Shown: positions 17,493-26,413, counted from the stretch's first letter. The stretch is 64,000 bases of DNA from LZORAL124-50-18 sp051208045 (GCA_051208045.1 JBPJFY010000001.1:682001-746000), one strand, 5' to 3'. A program made the numbers and translations. Notes: generated from the letters alone by a model not told the origin.

Positions 17493-18587
17493 ATGAGTGA
17501 AGTAACCAAAGAATCTGTACTGAACGCGATTCAGGGGTACCTTGACCCCTACCTGCAGAAAAATCTCGATGAGCTGGGTTGGGTGTCGTCGGTATCGGTG
17601 GACGGGCCGCAGGTGAGCGTCGCACTGGAATACCCTTACCCGAATCTGGGGCTGCAGGGTGCCGTGCGTCAAATGCTGCAGATGGCCATTGAAGATGTCG
17701 ATGGTGTGGAATCGGTCGAGATTGACATTATCACGAATGTGGTCGCGCATAAAAATGCCAACCGGCTTGCCGCAATGAACGAAGTCAAAAACATTATTGC
17801 GGTGGCGTCGGGCAAAGGGGGAGTGGGTAAGTCCACGGTGTCCGTAAACTTTGCGCTGGCGCTGGCAGCGGAGGGAGCGCGCGTCGGCATTCTTGATGCG
17901 GATATTTACGGTCCGAGTGTGGGAATGATGCTGGGGTTGCCTGATGGGACACGTCCCGGCACCCATGATGATAAGTTCTTCAAGCCGGTTGAGGCCCATG
18001 GCGTGCAAACCATGAGTATGGCTTACCTGGTCACCGAGAGTACGCCCATGGTGTGGCGTGGGCCGATGGTGAGCGGTGCGTTACAGCAGCTATTGACCCA
18101 AACACGCTGGGAGGGGCTTGATTACCTGATTGTAGACATGCCGCCGGGTACTGGCGATATACAGTTGACCCTCGCGCAAAAAGTACCCGTGACCGGGGCG
18201 GTGATCGTAACAACCCCGCAGGATATTGCCTTGCTGGATTGCAAGAAAGGCATCGAAATGTTTCGTAAGGTGAATATCCCGGTGTTGGGTGTCGTCGAAA
18301 ATATGAGCGTGTTCTGTTGTCCGAACTGCGGGCATCAGGAACCGATCTTCGGGCAGGGCGGTGGCGAAGAGATTGCTCAGAATTATGGGACGTCGCTGGT
18401 GGGCCAGTTGCCCTTGAGTCGCACCATTCGTGAACAAATGGACATGGGGACGCCGACGGTGGCCGCGGCACCCGACTCGGAAATCGCATTGATCTATCGG
18501 GATATGGCGAGAAAGGTCACGGCAGAGCTGGCTGCCCAGGCAGAAGAAGACGTGCTGGCCGCGCCGGAGATCATCATCCGCAGTTAG
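17493..18587 (+). CDS. mrp: iron-sulfur cluster carrier protein Mrp/ApbC
   Basis: The product is 364 residues. The N-terminal MIP18/DUF59-like domain (about 1-90) precedes a ParA/MinD-type P-loop ATPase with a deviant Walker A (GKGGVGKST), the family block LDADIYGPSVG and DYLIVDMPPGTGD. The Cys pair in CCPNCGHQE near residue 270 binds the transferred [4Fe-4S] cluster. The protein loads clusters onto apo-proteins in the cytosol. It is divergent from metG across a 178-base gap that must carry both promoters. Confidence 0.97.
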   Translation: MSEVTKESVLNAIQGYLDPYLQKNLDELGWVSSVSVDGPQVSVALEYPYPNLGLQGAVRQMLQMAIEDVDGVESVEIDIITNVVAHKNANRLAAMNEVKNIIAVASGKGGVGKSTVSVNFALALAAEGARVGILDADIYGPSVGMMLGLPDGTRPGTHDDKFFKPVEAHGVQTMSMAYLVTESTPMVWRGPMVSGALQQLLTQTRWEGLDYLIVDMPPGTGDIQLTLAQKVPVTGAVIVTTPQDIALLDCKKGIEMFRKVNIPVLGVVENMSVFCCPNCGHQEPIFGQGGGEEIAQNYGTSLVGQLPLSRTIREQMDMGTPTVAAAPDSEIALIYRDMARKVTAELAAQAEEDVLAAPEIIIRS

Positions 18588-18611
18588 ATATCCTGCGTGC
18601 CCGCAATCAGG

Positions 18612-18617
18612 TATGAT
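18612..18617 (+). promoter_or_regulatory. possible -10 element upstream of dcd
   Basis: TATGAT is followed by the GC-rich GCGCGCCC. No good -35 is seen at the right distance. It could start a short leader ahead of dcd. Tentative. Confidence 0.25.
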
Positions 18618-18638
18618 GCGCGCCCAGATTGAGTCATT

Positions 18639-18716
18639 ATGTCCGGAAAGAAAGATAAGCCGGAAAGCGGTAAAACTGCATTGAGCAATAAACAGAGTAA
18701 TCAGGTATGTCTATAA
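18639..18716 (+). CDS. possible 25-residue leader ORF overlapping the dcd start
   Basis: ATG 18639 opens a 25-codon frame rich in Lys, Ser and Gln (MSGKKDKPESG...). It ends with TAA at 18714-18716, so it overlaps the dcd ATG at 18707 by ten bases in another frame. The dcd start has no strong Shine-Dalgarno, so translation through this frame could help ribosomes start dcd. It could equally be chance. No homologue is known to me. Confidence 0.25.
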   Translation: MSGKKDKPESGKTALSNKQSNQVCL

Positions 18717-19273
18717 AGTCAGATAACTGGATTCAGCGGATGGCACGGGATCACGGCATGATTGAGCCGTTTGAGCCTGGCCAGGTGCGCCAATCCAATG
18801 GGGAAAAAATCATTTCTTATGGCACATCCAGCTACGGCTACGATGTGCGATGCAGCAGCGAGTTTAAGATTTTCACCAACGTACATTCAGCAACGGTGGA
18901 TCCGAAACACTTTGATGAGAGTAGTTTTGTCGATATATCGAGCGATGTGTGCATCATTCCCCCGAACTCGTTTGCGTTGGCACGTACGGTGGAGTACTTC
19001 CGCATTCCCCGCAATGTATTGACCATTTGTTTAGGCAAATCGACCTATGCCCGTTGTGGCATCATTGTGAATGTGACCCCGCTGGAGCCAGAGTGGGAGG
19101 GACATGTGACCCTGGAGTTTTCCAACACAACGACGTTGCCTGCCAAAATCTACGCCAACGAAGGCGTTGCGCAGATGCTCTTTTTCGAATCCGATGAAGC
19201 CTGTGCGGTCAGCTATCGTGATCGCGGCGGTAAGTATCAGGGCCAAACCGGGGTAACCCTGCCCAGAGCCTGA
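18707..19273 (+). CDS. dcd: dCTP deaminase
   Basis: The product is 188 residues, the usual length. Family blocks are seen: SYGTSSYGYDVRCSSEF near residue 40, STYARCGIIVNVTPLEPEWEGHVTLEFSN (catalytic Glu in this region) and the C-terminal GGKYQGQTGVTLP that closes over the nucleotide. The trimeric enzyme converts dCTP to dUTP, feeding dTMP synthesis through Dut. Its TGA overlaps the ATG of the aldolase gene (TGATG), so the two are coupled. Confidence 0.97.
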   Translation: MSIKSDNWIQRMARDHGMIEPFEPGQVRQSNGEKIISYGTSSYGYDVRCSSEFKIFTNVHSATVDPKHFDESSFVDISSDVCIIPPNSFALARTVEYFRIPRNVLTICLGKSTYARCGIIVNVTPLEPEWEGHVTLEFSNTTTLPAKIYANEGVAQMLFFESDEACAVSYRDRGGKYQGQTGVTLPRA

Positions 19274-19911
19274 TGACCGATTCAGATCGCGAAGGGGTAA
19301 TTAAGTTTCGTCTGGAGTATTCGCCGGGCGAACTGCCTTCCGGGGAAGCGCTGCCGGCGCTGAATGCGGTGCGCCAACAACTGATCGCGCTGAATATTCT
19401 GGGACAGGACCCGGTCCGCTATGAGGGACTGGGCTTTGGCAACATTTCATGCCGCACTGCCGGGGACGCTTTTATTGTCACAGGCAGCCAGACCGGGCAT
19501 ATTCCCGCGCTGAACGACGCGCATTACGCGTGGGTGACACGCAGTGACCCGGCACACAATGCGCTGTGGGCGACGGGCCAAACCCGGCCTTCCTCTGAGA
19601 GCCTGTCGCATGCCGTGATCTACCAAACCCGCCGCGAAATCGGTGGTGTCATTCATGTGCATGACCCCCTTCTCTGGCAGCAGTCCGAAAATTGGTCGTT
19701 GCCCTGCATTCCGATGGATATTCCCTACGGAACCCCGGAAATGGCATGGGCGATACAGCGATTATTACAAACGACCTTTCAAAAAGCCGATACCGGCGTG
19801 TTTGCCATGCTTGGACACAAAGATGGTATCATCGCCTTTGGCCCTACATTAGCGCTCGCCCTGGCCGCGCTGCAGGATAACCGGAACCGCGCAGCGCAGC
19901 ACGCGCGATAA
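19273..19911 (+). CDS. class II aldolase/adducin family protein
   Basis: The product is 212 residues. The zinc ligands of class II aldolases are visible as IHVHD (about residue 122) and a later GHKDG His, with SSES-LSH and GNISCR forming the substrate and phosphate side. The fold is that of fuculose-phosphate aldolase or methylthioribulose-phosphate dehydratase, but the substrate cannot be told. It is coupled to dcd by a one-base stop/start overlap, which does not itself suggest a shared pathway. Confidence 0.87.
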   Translation: MTDSDREGVIKFRLEYSPGELPSGEALPALNAVRQQLIALNILGQDPVRYEGLGFGNISCRTAGDAFIVTGSQTGHIPALNDAHYAWVTRSDPAHNALWATGQTRPSSESLSHAVIYQTRREIGGVIHVHDPLLWQQSENWSLPCIPMDIPYGTPEMAWAIQRLLQTTFQKADTGVFAMLGHKDGIIAFGPTLALALAALQDNRNRAAQHAR

Positions 19912-19929
19912 GCTCAAACGGAGAACAGT

Positions 19930-20529
19930 GTGAACTATAAGCAGTTGCAGGCGGCGTTGCCGCGACTAAAGGGGTGGCGTGAAACCGCATTTGTACTGAC
20001 GCTGGTTGAACGGAATGCCCCGAATTTTGAACTTTTTGCCGAGGTGGCCGGGCAGGGCAATGGCCATATGCTTCGGGAGATTGTCGATGAATGCTGGGTC
20101 ATGCTCGAAGCGAACGAGCACACGGCAAATCACGTCGGAAACTTGATCAGCCAGCTGGAGTTGCTGAGTATTGAGGAGGAAGACTTTGATATGTATGGGG
20201 TTTATCCGGCAGTAAAAGCACTGAACATGGCTAGCAACGTGCTGTATTCCTGGGTGAATCCGGAAAACCGGCGCGCTTTAGGCTGTGCCCAGACCAGTCT
20301 GGCGGTGGTCACGGAGTTTATCGAATACTCCACTGATGGACCGCTTTCGGAGGATGAAATGGTGTCGCTGTTTAATCAGCATCCTTTGGTAAAACAGGAA
20401 CAGGCATTTCAGTTAGAGGCTTACGAACTGATTCAGGCGGCCCGGTACCCGGATCAAACGCTGCTCAATGCGTTAACGGCGTTGGGCAAAAATGAAGGCG
20501 TGAGCAATATTGGTATTTGTCTGGAGTAG
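19930..20529 (+). CDS. yjaG: YjaG family protein (DUF416)
   Basis: The product is 199 residues from GTG 19930, preceded by a cggag Shine-Dalgarno. The layout matches DUF416/YjaG: an N-terminal WRETAFVLTLVERNAPNFELF block, a helical middle with DFDMYGVYPAVKALNM, and the HPLVKQEQAFQLEAYELI block near the end. It is a small, all-helical cytosolic protein of unknown function that is common in gammaproteobacteria. Its neighbours (aldolase upstream, avtA 11 bases downstream) give no firm hint. Confidence 0.85.
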   Translation: MNYKQLQAALPRLKGWRETAFVLTLVERNAPNFELFAEVAGQGNGHMLREIVDECWVMLEANEHTANHVGNLISQLELLSIEEEDFDMYGVYPAVKALNMASNVLYSWVNPENRRALGCAQTSLAVVTEFIEYSTDGPLSEDEMVSLFNQHPLVKQEQAFQLEAYELIQAARYPDQTLLNALTALGKNEGVSNIGICLE

Positions 20530-20540
20530 GTGAATTACGT

Positions 20541-21797
20541 ATGAAGCTCTCCAAATTCGGGAACAAGTTTACGTCCGGTGCGGGCATCATTTCGCTGATG
20601 GATGATCTGGGAAATGCCTTGGCCAGTGGCAGTGACATGATCATGATGGGGGGCGGCAATCCCGGCTTTATTCCGGAAGTCGAAGCCGCGTTCCAGGCCC
20701 GGCTGAAAACGATGGCGGAGGATCAGGTGCTGATGCGTCGATCCACGGGCATTTATGATCCGCCCCAGGGAGAGTTGGAATTTATTCGTAGCCTCGTGCG
20801 GTATTTGAATGATCGCTATGGGTGGGGCTTGACTGAAGCGAATGTGGCACTCACCAATGGGAGTCAATCGGCCTTTTTTATGTTGTTTAACCTGCTCGCG
20901 GGGGAGCAGGACGATGGCTCCTTTAAAAAAGTGCTGTTTCCTCTCGCCCCGGAGTACATTGGTTACGTGGATTCAGGCCTTGAACCGGGCTTTTTTGTGT
21001 CAGAGAAACCGAGCATTGAGCTGATTGGAGAAAACCTGTTCAAGTATCATGTCGATTTCGATGCATTGACGATCACCGACGATGTGGCGGCCATGTGTGT
21101 GTCGCGGCCCACCAATCCGACTGGCAATGTACTCACAGACGATGAGGTGAATCGACTGGACGCACTTGCCAGAAAGCATCAGATTCCGCTCATCATTGAT
21201 GGTGCTTACGGTACACCGTTCCCGCAGTTGATATTTACTGCCGCCGAGCCTAAGTGGAACGACAACATCATTTTGTGTCTAAGTTTGTCTAAGCTGGGTA
21301 TGCCGGCGGCCCGAACCGGCATCATTATTGCCAATTCGGAAATGATACAGGCCGTGTCCTCTGTGAACGCCATCATTAATCTGGCGACGGGCAGCTTCGG
21401 CGCGATTCTGGCAAACGAGCTGGTGGCGACCGGTGAGATTGATGCGCTTTGCCACCAGTATGTGCGACCGTATTATGAGCAGAAAGCTCAGTTGGCGGTG
21501 GCACGCTTGACGGCGTTGCTGAAAGGAGTACCGTTCCGCATCCATAAACCGGAAGGTGCCATGTTTCTCTGGCTCTGGCTGGAAGGGCTGCCGATCAAGA
21601 GTCGGGAATTGTATGAACGTCTGAAACAAAAAGGCGTTTTAGTGGTGGCAGGGGATTATTTTTTTCCTGGCATTGATGATGACGCGTGGGTGCATCAGCA
21701 TGAATGTTTGCGTATTACTTACTCTCAGGACGAAGCACAGGTGCTCAGGGGGTTGGAGATTATCGCTGAGGAAGTTAAAACGCTGTACGGGCTGTAG
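20541..21797 (+). CDS. avtA: valine-pyruvate aminotransferase
   Basis: The product is 418 residues from ATG 20541; E. coli AvtA is almost the same length. Fold-type I aminotransferase motifs are present: NPTGNVLTDDE (about 196), a YG-type Asp/Tyr pair in IIDGAYGTPFP and the PLP-binding Lys in LSLSKLGMPAARTGII. The N-terminal GGGNPGFIPEVEAAF and RRSTGIYDPPQG are AvtA signatures. The enzyme exchanges amino groups between L-valine and pyruvate/alanine in the cytosol. Confidence 0.95.
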   Translation: MKLSKFGNKFTSGAGIISLMDDLGNALASGSDMIMMGGGNPGFIPEVEAAFQARLKTMAEDQVLMRRSTGIYDPPQGELEFIRSLVRYLNDRYGWGLTEANVALTNGSQSAFFMLFNLLAGEQDDGSFKKVLFPLAPEYIGYVDSGLEPGFFVSEKPSIELIGENLFKYHVDFDALTITDDVAAMCVSRPTNPTGNVLTDDEVNRLDALARKHQIPLIIDGAYGTPFPQLIFTAAEPKWNDNIILCLSLSKLGMPAARTGIIIANSEMIQAVSSVNAIINLATGSFGAILANELVATGEIDALCHQYVRPYYEQKAQLAVARLTALLKGVPFRIHKPEGAMFLWLWLEGLPIKSRELYERLKQKGVLVVAGDYFFPGIDDDAWVHQHECLRITYSQDEAQVLRGLEIIAEEVKTLYGL

Positions 21798-21842
21798 TGG
21801 GGAAGCAACGAGCAAAATGGAAAAGGGAGCGCCCTGAAAAAC

Positions 21843-21872
21843 AAAAAGCGGCGTTGAAACATCTCACGCCGC
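21843..21872 (-). terminator. minus-strand terminator candidate
   Basis: A 7-bp stem (gcggcgt / acgccgc) has an 11-base loop and five T immediately after it on the minus strand. It lies downstream of the response-regulator gene, in tandem with the hairpin at 21918-21950. Confidence 0.5.
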
Positions 21873-21917
21873 CTGAAATCTGAAAGGTCTGAAAACGAAA
21901 CTTGTCGGATTTGCCCC

Positions 21918-21950
21918 AAAAAAACGCGGAGGTACAACTTAATCCTCCGC
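21918..21950 (-). terminator. minus-strand terminator after the response-regulator gene
   Basis: A 7-bp perfect stem (gcggagg / cctccgc) with an 11-base loop is followed on the minus strand by gttttttt. It is the first strong stop signal reached by transcription leaving the regulator gene. Confidence 0.6.
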
Positions 21951-22110
21951 TTATAGGGGGATACTACTCAAATCCACGATACTAAGGATATGTCGTCCAC
22001 GTCGTTATTACTATGAGTAATGAGTAAGGGATCGATAAGATGTGTAAGGAATGTAACCGTCAGCGCGCGAAATGTAACGATGCGTAAAGAGGTGGGGCGA
22101 TCCGGGCTGA

Positions 22111-23100
22111 TTACAGCCCTTCTCCCATGATTTCATCGGCAACATCGAACCAGCGCGTGACAAAAATGCTGTTGGTTTCGTAGGCCAGATGTAACTTCTT
22201 GAAAACAGCCTTTTCCATTTGATGTGCGGTAGGCATCGGATCCTGATTATCGGTCGCACACACACTGGTGCCTGCCTGCACCGACACAAATCCGGCAGTG
22301 GTTTTAAACGCCTTCAGGCTGATCCCCTCATGAATCCTCCGGAAGCAGCTCACGGTACAATGTTCCAGTGAAGAAAAGTGCGTGATCACCGCATATTGGT
22401 GCTCGCTGATGCGGCAGGCGAAGTCCATCGGCCGTATCAGGTGGCGTAAACGGCGGGCAATTCCGATGCTGATTTCTTCCATGATGGCGGGGCTGTACTG
22501 GGTTTTCAGTGCCTGCCAGTTCTTGATTCCAAGCAGGAGATACGCAGTTGCACCCGCTCGGGAATCTGTGTGCCGAAGCACCGCCGTCAGCCGGTCCACC
22601 GCATAGCGCTGGTTGCCCAGGCCGGTGAGCGGATCAACCACGCTGTTCTGCTCCAGGAGTTGGTTGTTCTCCAGAAGCAGCTGGTTGGCAATGAGCATGG
22701 AGTTCTGCATGTCTGCGATGCGATCCGCGGCATAAATCCTGGGGAGCAGCTGTTTGTTCATGTCAGATTTATAGATAAAATCATCCACACCACGATCGAA
22801 TGCTTCAGACAGTGCTTCCACACCCTCCTTGGCAGTCAACAGAATCACATACGTGAAATGATTGGTCTGTTCATCAATCTGGCGTACACGTGCCGCCATT
22901 TCCAGGCCATCCATCTCCGGCATCAGCCAGTCGGCGACCAATACGCTCGCCGCACGTTCTTCCAGCATGGCGATGGCGGAGGGCGCATTGTTCGCAAACC
23001 GAATATCACGATAACCGGCCTTCTTCAGGGTTTTACCAATTACCATACTGCTGAATTTGGCATCGTCCACGACCATAATTGGTAAATCTAGATTCGGCAT
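22111..23100 (-). CDS. response regulator with degenerate GGDEF domain
   Basis: The product is 329 residues from ATG 23100 (MPNLDLPIMVVDDAKFSS). The receiver domain (1-125) is intact, with acidic residues in VVDD, the phospho-acceptor Asp57 in VADWLMPEMDG, the LLTAKEG Thr and FIYKSD Lys. A GGDEF-type domain follows (about 152-320: VVDPLTGLGNQR is typical), but the signature position reads SEHQY (232-236) instead of GGDEF. Cyclic-di-GMP synthesis is therefore unlikely; the domain may bind nucleotide or a partner. No clear operon partner. Minus-strand terminators follow. Confidence 0.88.
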   Translation of the reverse strand: MPNLDLPIMVVDDAKFSSMVIGKTLKKAGYRDIRFANNAPSAIAMLEERAASVLVADWLMPEMDGLEMAARVRQIDEQTNHFTYVILLTAKEGVEALSEAFDRGVDDFIYKSDMNKQLLPRIYAADRIADMQNSMLIANQLLLENNQLLEQNSVVDPLTGLGNQRYAVDRLTAVLRHTDSRAGATAYLLLGIKNWQALKTQYSPAIMEEISIGIARRLRHLIRPMDFACRISEHQYAVITHFSSLEHCTVSCFRRIHEGISLKAFKTTAGFVSVQAGTSVCATDNQDPMPTAHQMEKAVFKKLHLAYETNSIFVTRWFDVADEIMGEGL

Positions 23101-23189
23101 GGGGGTCTCTAGTCCTTCGAATGAATAATTTCTAGTAGTTTTTCCGGCGTTCAGGCCTATACTGACGACTCCTTCAAGGCGGAAACCCG

Positions 23190-23218
23190 TCAACAAATGT
23201 TAAGCGCCTGATTATAAT
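23190..23218 (+). promoter_or_regulatory. candidate promoter for yajQ
   Basis: TCAACA (23190-23195) and a perfect TATAAT (23213-23218) are separated by 17 bases. The pair lies about 135 bases before yajQ. The -35 is a 4/6 match, so this is moderate evidence. Confidence 0.45.
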
Positions 23219-23353
23219 ATAGATCGGTTTGAGATCTTGCCAATATAAATACACTTAAAACATTCTTGAGCAGGCCGTCACAGCTGCACCGTGTTCTGTG
23301 TTATAAAAGGCACCCATCGAGTTTCCTGTGATGAATTGGAATAAGGAGAGAAT

Positions 23354-23836
23354 ATGCCATCTTTTGATGTAGTTTCTGAAGTAGATATGCACGAAGTTAC
23401 CAATGCGTGTGACCAGGCAAAGCGTGAGTTAGACACGCGCTGGGATTTTAAAAACGTGGAAGCGGACTTTGCGCTGGTGGATAAGCGAGTGGTACTGTCT
23501 GCCCAGGAAGAGTTTCAGTTGGGGCAGATGGGCGATATTCTCCGGATGGCGTTTGCCAAACGAAAACTGGACGCTCGAAGCCTCGTGAAAGACAGCACTA
23601 CCCAGTCTGGTAAGCTGGTAAAACTCGCATACACAGTGCAACAAGGCATCGAGCAGGATGTCGCTAAAAAAATGGTCAAAGCCATCAAAGAGTCCAAGAT
23701 GAAGGTGCAGGCCTCCATTCAGGGGGATAAGGTACGCATCACGGGGAAAAAACGGGATGATCTTCAGGACGCCATGAAGCTGTTGCGCGAAACCGAGTTC
23801 AATCTCCCGCTACAGTTCAACAACTTTCGGGATTAA
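23354..23836 (+). CDS. yajQ: YajQ family nucleotide-binding protein
   Basis: The product is 160 residues, the family length, after an aaggagag Shine-Dalgarno. It opens with MPSFDVVSEVDMHEVTNA and contains TRWDFKNVEADF and the closing RETEFNLPLQFNNFRD, all characteristic. YajQ/UPF0234 proteins are small cytosolic proteins with two RNP-like domains; some bind cyclic di-GMP and act with a LysR partner. No such partner is adjacent here, but a GGDEF-type regulator is encoded divergently. Confidence 0.95.
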   Translation: MPSFDVVSEVDMHEVTNACDQAKRELDTRWDFKNVEADFALVDKRVVLSAQEEFQLGQMGDILRMAFAKRKLDARSLVKDSTTQSGKLVKLAYTVQQGIEQDVAKKMVKAIKESKMKVQASIQGDKVRITGKKRDDLQDAMKLLRETEFNLPLQFNNFRD

Positions 23837-23847
23837 CTGCCCCTGAA

Positions 23848-25392
23848 TCAGCTGTCCCGAAACTGGGCATGTCGATGGATCCAGTAAATCAGTGCGATCA
23901 CGGGGACGCCCATAGCACTGGCAATCAGGAAAAAGCTGGAATAGCCGAGATTGTCGACCATGCTGCCGGAGTAACCACCGATCACCTTGGGCAGCAGGGT
24001 CATCAGTGAGCTGAACACCGCATATTGAACTGCGGTAAATGAGACATTGGTCAGGCTGGACAAAAACGCAACGAAGGCGGCACTGGCCAGTCCGGCACTC
24101 AGATTATCGGCGGAAATGACTAAATACAGCAGGCCCAGATTGTGCCCGGCCTGAGCCAGCAGCATAAACAGCAGATTGGTCGCCACGGTAAGAATGGCCC
24201 CCAGATACAGTGTGCGTATCACGCCATAGCGAACGGCAAGAAATCCGCCCAGGAATCCCCCCGCAATGGTCATAAACAGGCCAAAGGTTTTTACTACCGC
24301 CGCAATTTCCGACTTGGAAAATCCCATATCCTGAAAAAACACGTTTGAGATCACCCCCAAAACAATGTCTGAAATCCGGTAAAAGCCGATAAACACCAGC
24401 AGTAGAATGGCGAATTGCTTGCCATAACGATCGAAAAAATCCTTTATCGGGGCAATGTAGGTTTCATTGATGAGTGGCTTCTCATAGAGCGGGGTAAACG
24501 AAGCGACTTTAATGACCGCTGCAACCAATAAAAGACCCAGAGCCAGTCGCCCGGTTTCCACAAGGAAGTTAGACAGGACTGAGTTGCCGGTTAACGAGGT
24601 TGCCCAGGCTTTCATCGTGGTTGTTTCTGCTGACGACAGGACATAGGCAAGCACAAACGCAAAAATGCCAGCGAAGAAAATACACAGGAATTTGATGTAC
24701 TGCAGGCTACTGTATTCTGTTGATGTGGCTTGTCGAACTTCCGGCTCCCGAATGCACAGTGTGGTGATTAAGCCGACCAGCATGGTAAGTGCCATCACCA
24801 AATAGGTGGCTCGCCAGGCGGCATAACTGTAAGCCTCTGAAGTAGAGCCAAAATAACTCGCCAGCACCAGTGCGCCGGCACCGGAGGTCAGCATGCCAAT
24901 GCGGTAACCGGCGATATACGTCGAAGACATCAACGCCTGTAAGTCCTGCCCGACGGATTCAATGCGATAGGCGTCGATGACGATGTCCTGTGTGGCGGAG
25001 GAAAATCCAAGGGCAACCACGATGAGGGCCATCGTATTGAGTGCATCGGCCTCCTGCGGATTGATAAGGCCAATGGTGGCAATAGAGCCCATAATGGCCA
25101 GCTGGGACACCAGCATCCAGGCACGACGGCGCCCCAGAGTGCGTGTGAGCAGAGGTAACGGCATTTTATCAATCAGGGGTGCCCAGAGGAATTTAAACGA
25201 GTACGCCAATGCTGCCCAGCTGAAATAGGTCACGGTCGCGCGCTCAACACCCGCCTCCCTGAGCCAGAGAGAAAGGGAAGAGAAGATCAGCAATAAAGGG
25301 ATGCCCGCACTGAACCCAAAAAAAAGCATGGAAATCACGCGTGGGTGACGCAATGCAGAAAGCGATTCTTTCCAGCTCAGCTGCTGATGCAT
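23848..25392 (-). CDS. ampG: AmpG-like muropeptide MFS permease
   Basis: The product is 514 residues from ATG 25392 (MHQQLSWKESLSALRHPRV). It is a major-facilitator protein with 12 to 14 hydrophobic segments. AmpG-type blocks are the N-terminal FFGFSAGIPLLLIFSSLSLWLREAG, the loop after helix 2 (FKFLWAPLIDKMPLPLLTRTLGRRR) and SSATQDIVIDAYRIE. AmpG imports anhydro-muropeptides for peptidoglycan recycling across the inner membrane. The stop is 12 bases from the convergent yajQ stop. The symbol is by family resemblance; paralogues with other cargo exist. Confidence 0.88.
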   Translation of the reverse strand: MHQQLSWKESLSALRHPRVISMLFFGFSAGIPLLLIFSSLSLWLREAGVERATVTYFSWAALAYSFKFLWAPLIDKMPLPLLTRTLGRRRAWMLVSQLAIMGSIATIGLINPQEADALNTMALIVVALGFSSATQDIVIDAYRIESVGQDLQALMSSTYIAGYRIGMLTSGAGALVLASYFGSTSEAYSYAAWRATYLVMALTMLVGLITTLCIREPEVRQATSTEYSSLQYIKFLCIFFAGIFAFVLAYVLSSAETTTMKAWATSLTGNSVLSNFLVETGRLALGLLLVAAVIKVASFTPLYEKPLINETYIAPIKDFFDRYGKQFAILLLVFIGFYRISDIVLGVISNVFFQDMGFSKSEIAAVVKTFGLFMTIAGGFLGGFLAVRYGVIRTLYLGAILTVATNLLFMLLAQAGHNLGLLYLVISADNLSAGLASAAFVAFLSSLTNVSFTAVQYAVFSSLMTLLPKVIGGYSGSMVDNLGYSSFFLIASAMGVPVIALIYWIHRHAQFRDS

Positions 25393-25414
25393 AACAGGGA
25401 ACCTTGTCGGTGGA

Positions 25415-25738
25415 TTAGTGGTGACAGAGCGCTTTAAATTGTTGCACTTTTCCCCTGGATGAGATCGTGACACCTTCATTTCTCAGCCGTCTCGCCTGTT
25501 CTTCGAAGCCGGGTGAGCCTGCGGGAAAGGAAAGGCTGCCCTGGCTGTTCACCACGCGATGCCAGGGTATTCTGGTGCCCTCGGGCAGGGATCGCAACAG
25601 GTATCCCACGTATCTTGCGTACCCGGTGAGCCCGGCACGGCGAGCTATTTCACCATAGGTGCTCAAGCGACCGGGTGGTATATCCGCAATGGCCAGCAGA
25701 ATGCGCTGTTGCCTCTCTTCCTGAATCGACTGGTTCAT
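25415..25738 (-). CDS. alkyltransferase-like (ATL) DNA-binding protein
   Basis: The product is 107 residues, covering only the DNA-binding half of O6-alkylguanine transferases. The recognition block GRLSTYGEIARRAGLTGYARYVGYLLR is intact. The acceptor motif PCHR reads PWHR (IPWHRVVNSQG), so the reactive Cys is a Trp, the hallmark of ATL proteins. These bind O6-alkylguanine without repairing it and hand the site to nucleotide-excision repair. It lies 22 bases upstream of ampG on the same strand and may be co-transcribed with it. Confidence 0.95.
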   Translation of the reverse strand: MNQSIQEERQQRILLAIADIPPGRLSTYGEIARRAGLTGYARYVGYLLRSLPEGTRIPWHRVVNSQGSLSFPAGSPGFEEQARRLRNEGVTISSRGKVQQFKALCHH

Positions 25739-25850
25739 GCCAGCTGTGCCTGAATGTCACGAGTATTTCTTGAAAAGTAGGGGTATCATACCCATGTAAT
25801 CTAAAAAGTTAACCCATTAATTGCTGAAATTCAGCCCGATTGGTTTTGCC

Positions 25851-26396
25851 ATGCCTTTGTTTTTTATTCTTTTTGTTATTATCCCCGTTTCCGAAATCGC
25901 TCTGCTGATAAAAGTGGGGGGTATCATCGGTGCAGGTTATACGGTACTGCTTATTTTCTTTACCGCGCTGGTGGGGGCAACTTTGCTGAGAAAGCAGGGG
26001 ATTTCCACGCTCATGCGGGCCCACCAGAAACTCAATTCGGGCGAAATTCCCGCCAAAGAACTGTTTGAAGGCTTTCTGTTAGCCTTGGGCGGCGCTTTTT
26101 TGCTGACCCCGGGATTCATCACGGATGTTTTTGGTTTCATGCTGGTGATCCCGCCCATCCGGCAAATTTTCGTGAGCTACCTGGCCAAACGCATGGTGGT
26201 GCATTCGTTCGGTGAGGGACCGGGAATGCAATCACGCACGTTCACGTATGGTTCACAGGGCGCAGCGGACCCGTTTGCCGGGCGAGGTCGTCATGGGGCT
26301 GGGGAGGAGATCATCGAAGGAGAATATCAGGACATTACGCCGGCAGACCGGGCTTCCGGTGATGAGGGCACCAAAAAAAATCTGCCTGAATCGTAA
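25851..26396 (+). CDS. fxsA: FxsA family membrane protein
   Basis: The product is 181 residues from ATG 25851 (MPLFFILFVIIPVSEIALLI); the frame reads back to a TTG at 25821 but the family begins here. FxsA signatures are the PVSEIALLIKVG start, TLLRKQGISTLMRAHQKLNSGEIPA and LLTPGFITDVFGFMLVIPPIR. There are two or three transmembrane helices and a long polar tail. Overproduction of E. coli FxsA relieves F-exclusion of phage T7. It is encoded just before groESL, a neighbourhood also seen in enterobacteria. Confidence 0.93.
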   Translation: MPLFFILFVIIPVSEIALLIKVGGIIGAGYTVLLIFFTALVGATLLRKQGISTLMRAHQKLNSGEIPAKELFEGFLLALGGAFLLTPGFITDVFGFMLVIPPIRQIFVSYLAKRMVVHSFGEGPGMQSRTFTYGSQGAADPFAGRGRHGAGEEIIEGEYQDITPADRASGDEGTKKNLPES

Positions 26397-26413
26397 AAAA
26401 ATTCTTACGGCCT

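Larger units (their letters stand above)
21798..22110. other. intergenic region between convergent avtA and the response-regulator gene
   Basis: This 313-base gap contains no credible gene. It holds two hairpins that read as terminators on the minus strand (listed separately). Between them and the regulator stop is A-rich sequence with several spaced gtaa/gtaag strings, which I cannot assign. Confidence 0.6.

Noticed and set aside
25415..25738. Possible active O6-alkylguanine-DNA alkyltransferase
   Set aside because: The acceptor Cys is replaced by Trp (PWHR), so it is an ATL protein and not a repair methyltransferase.
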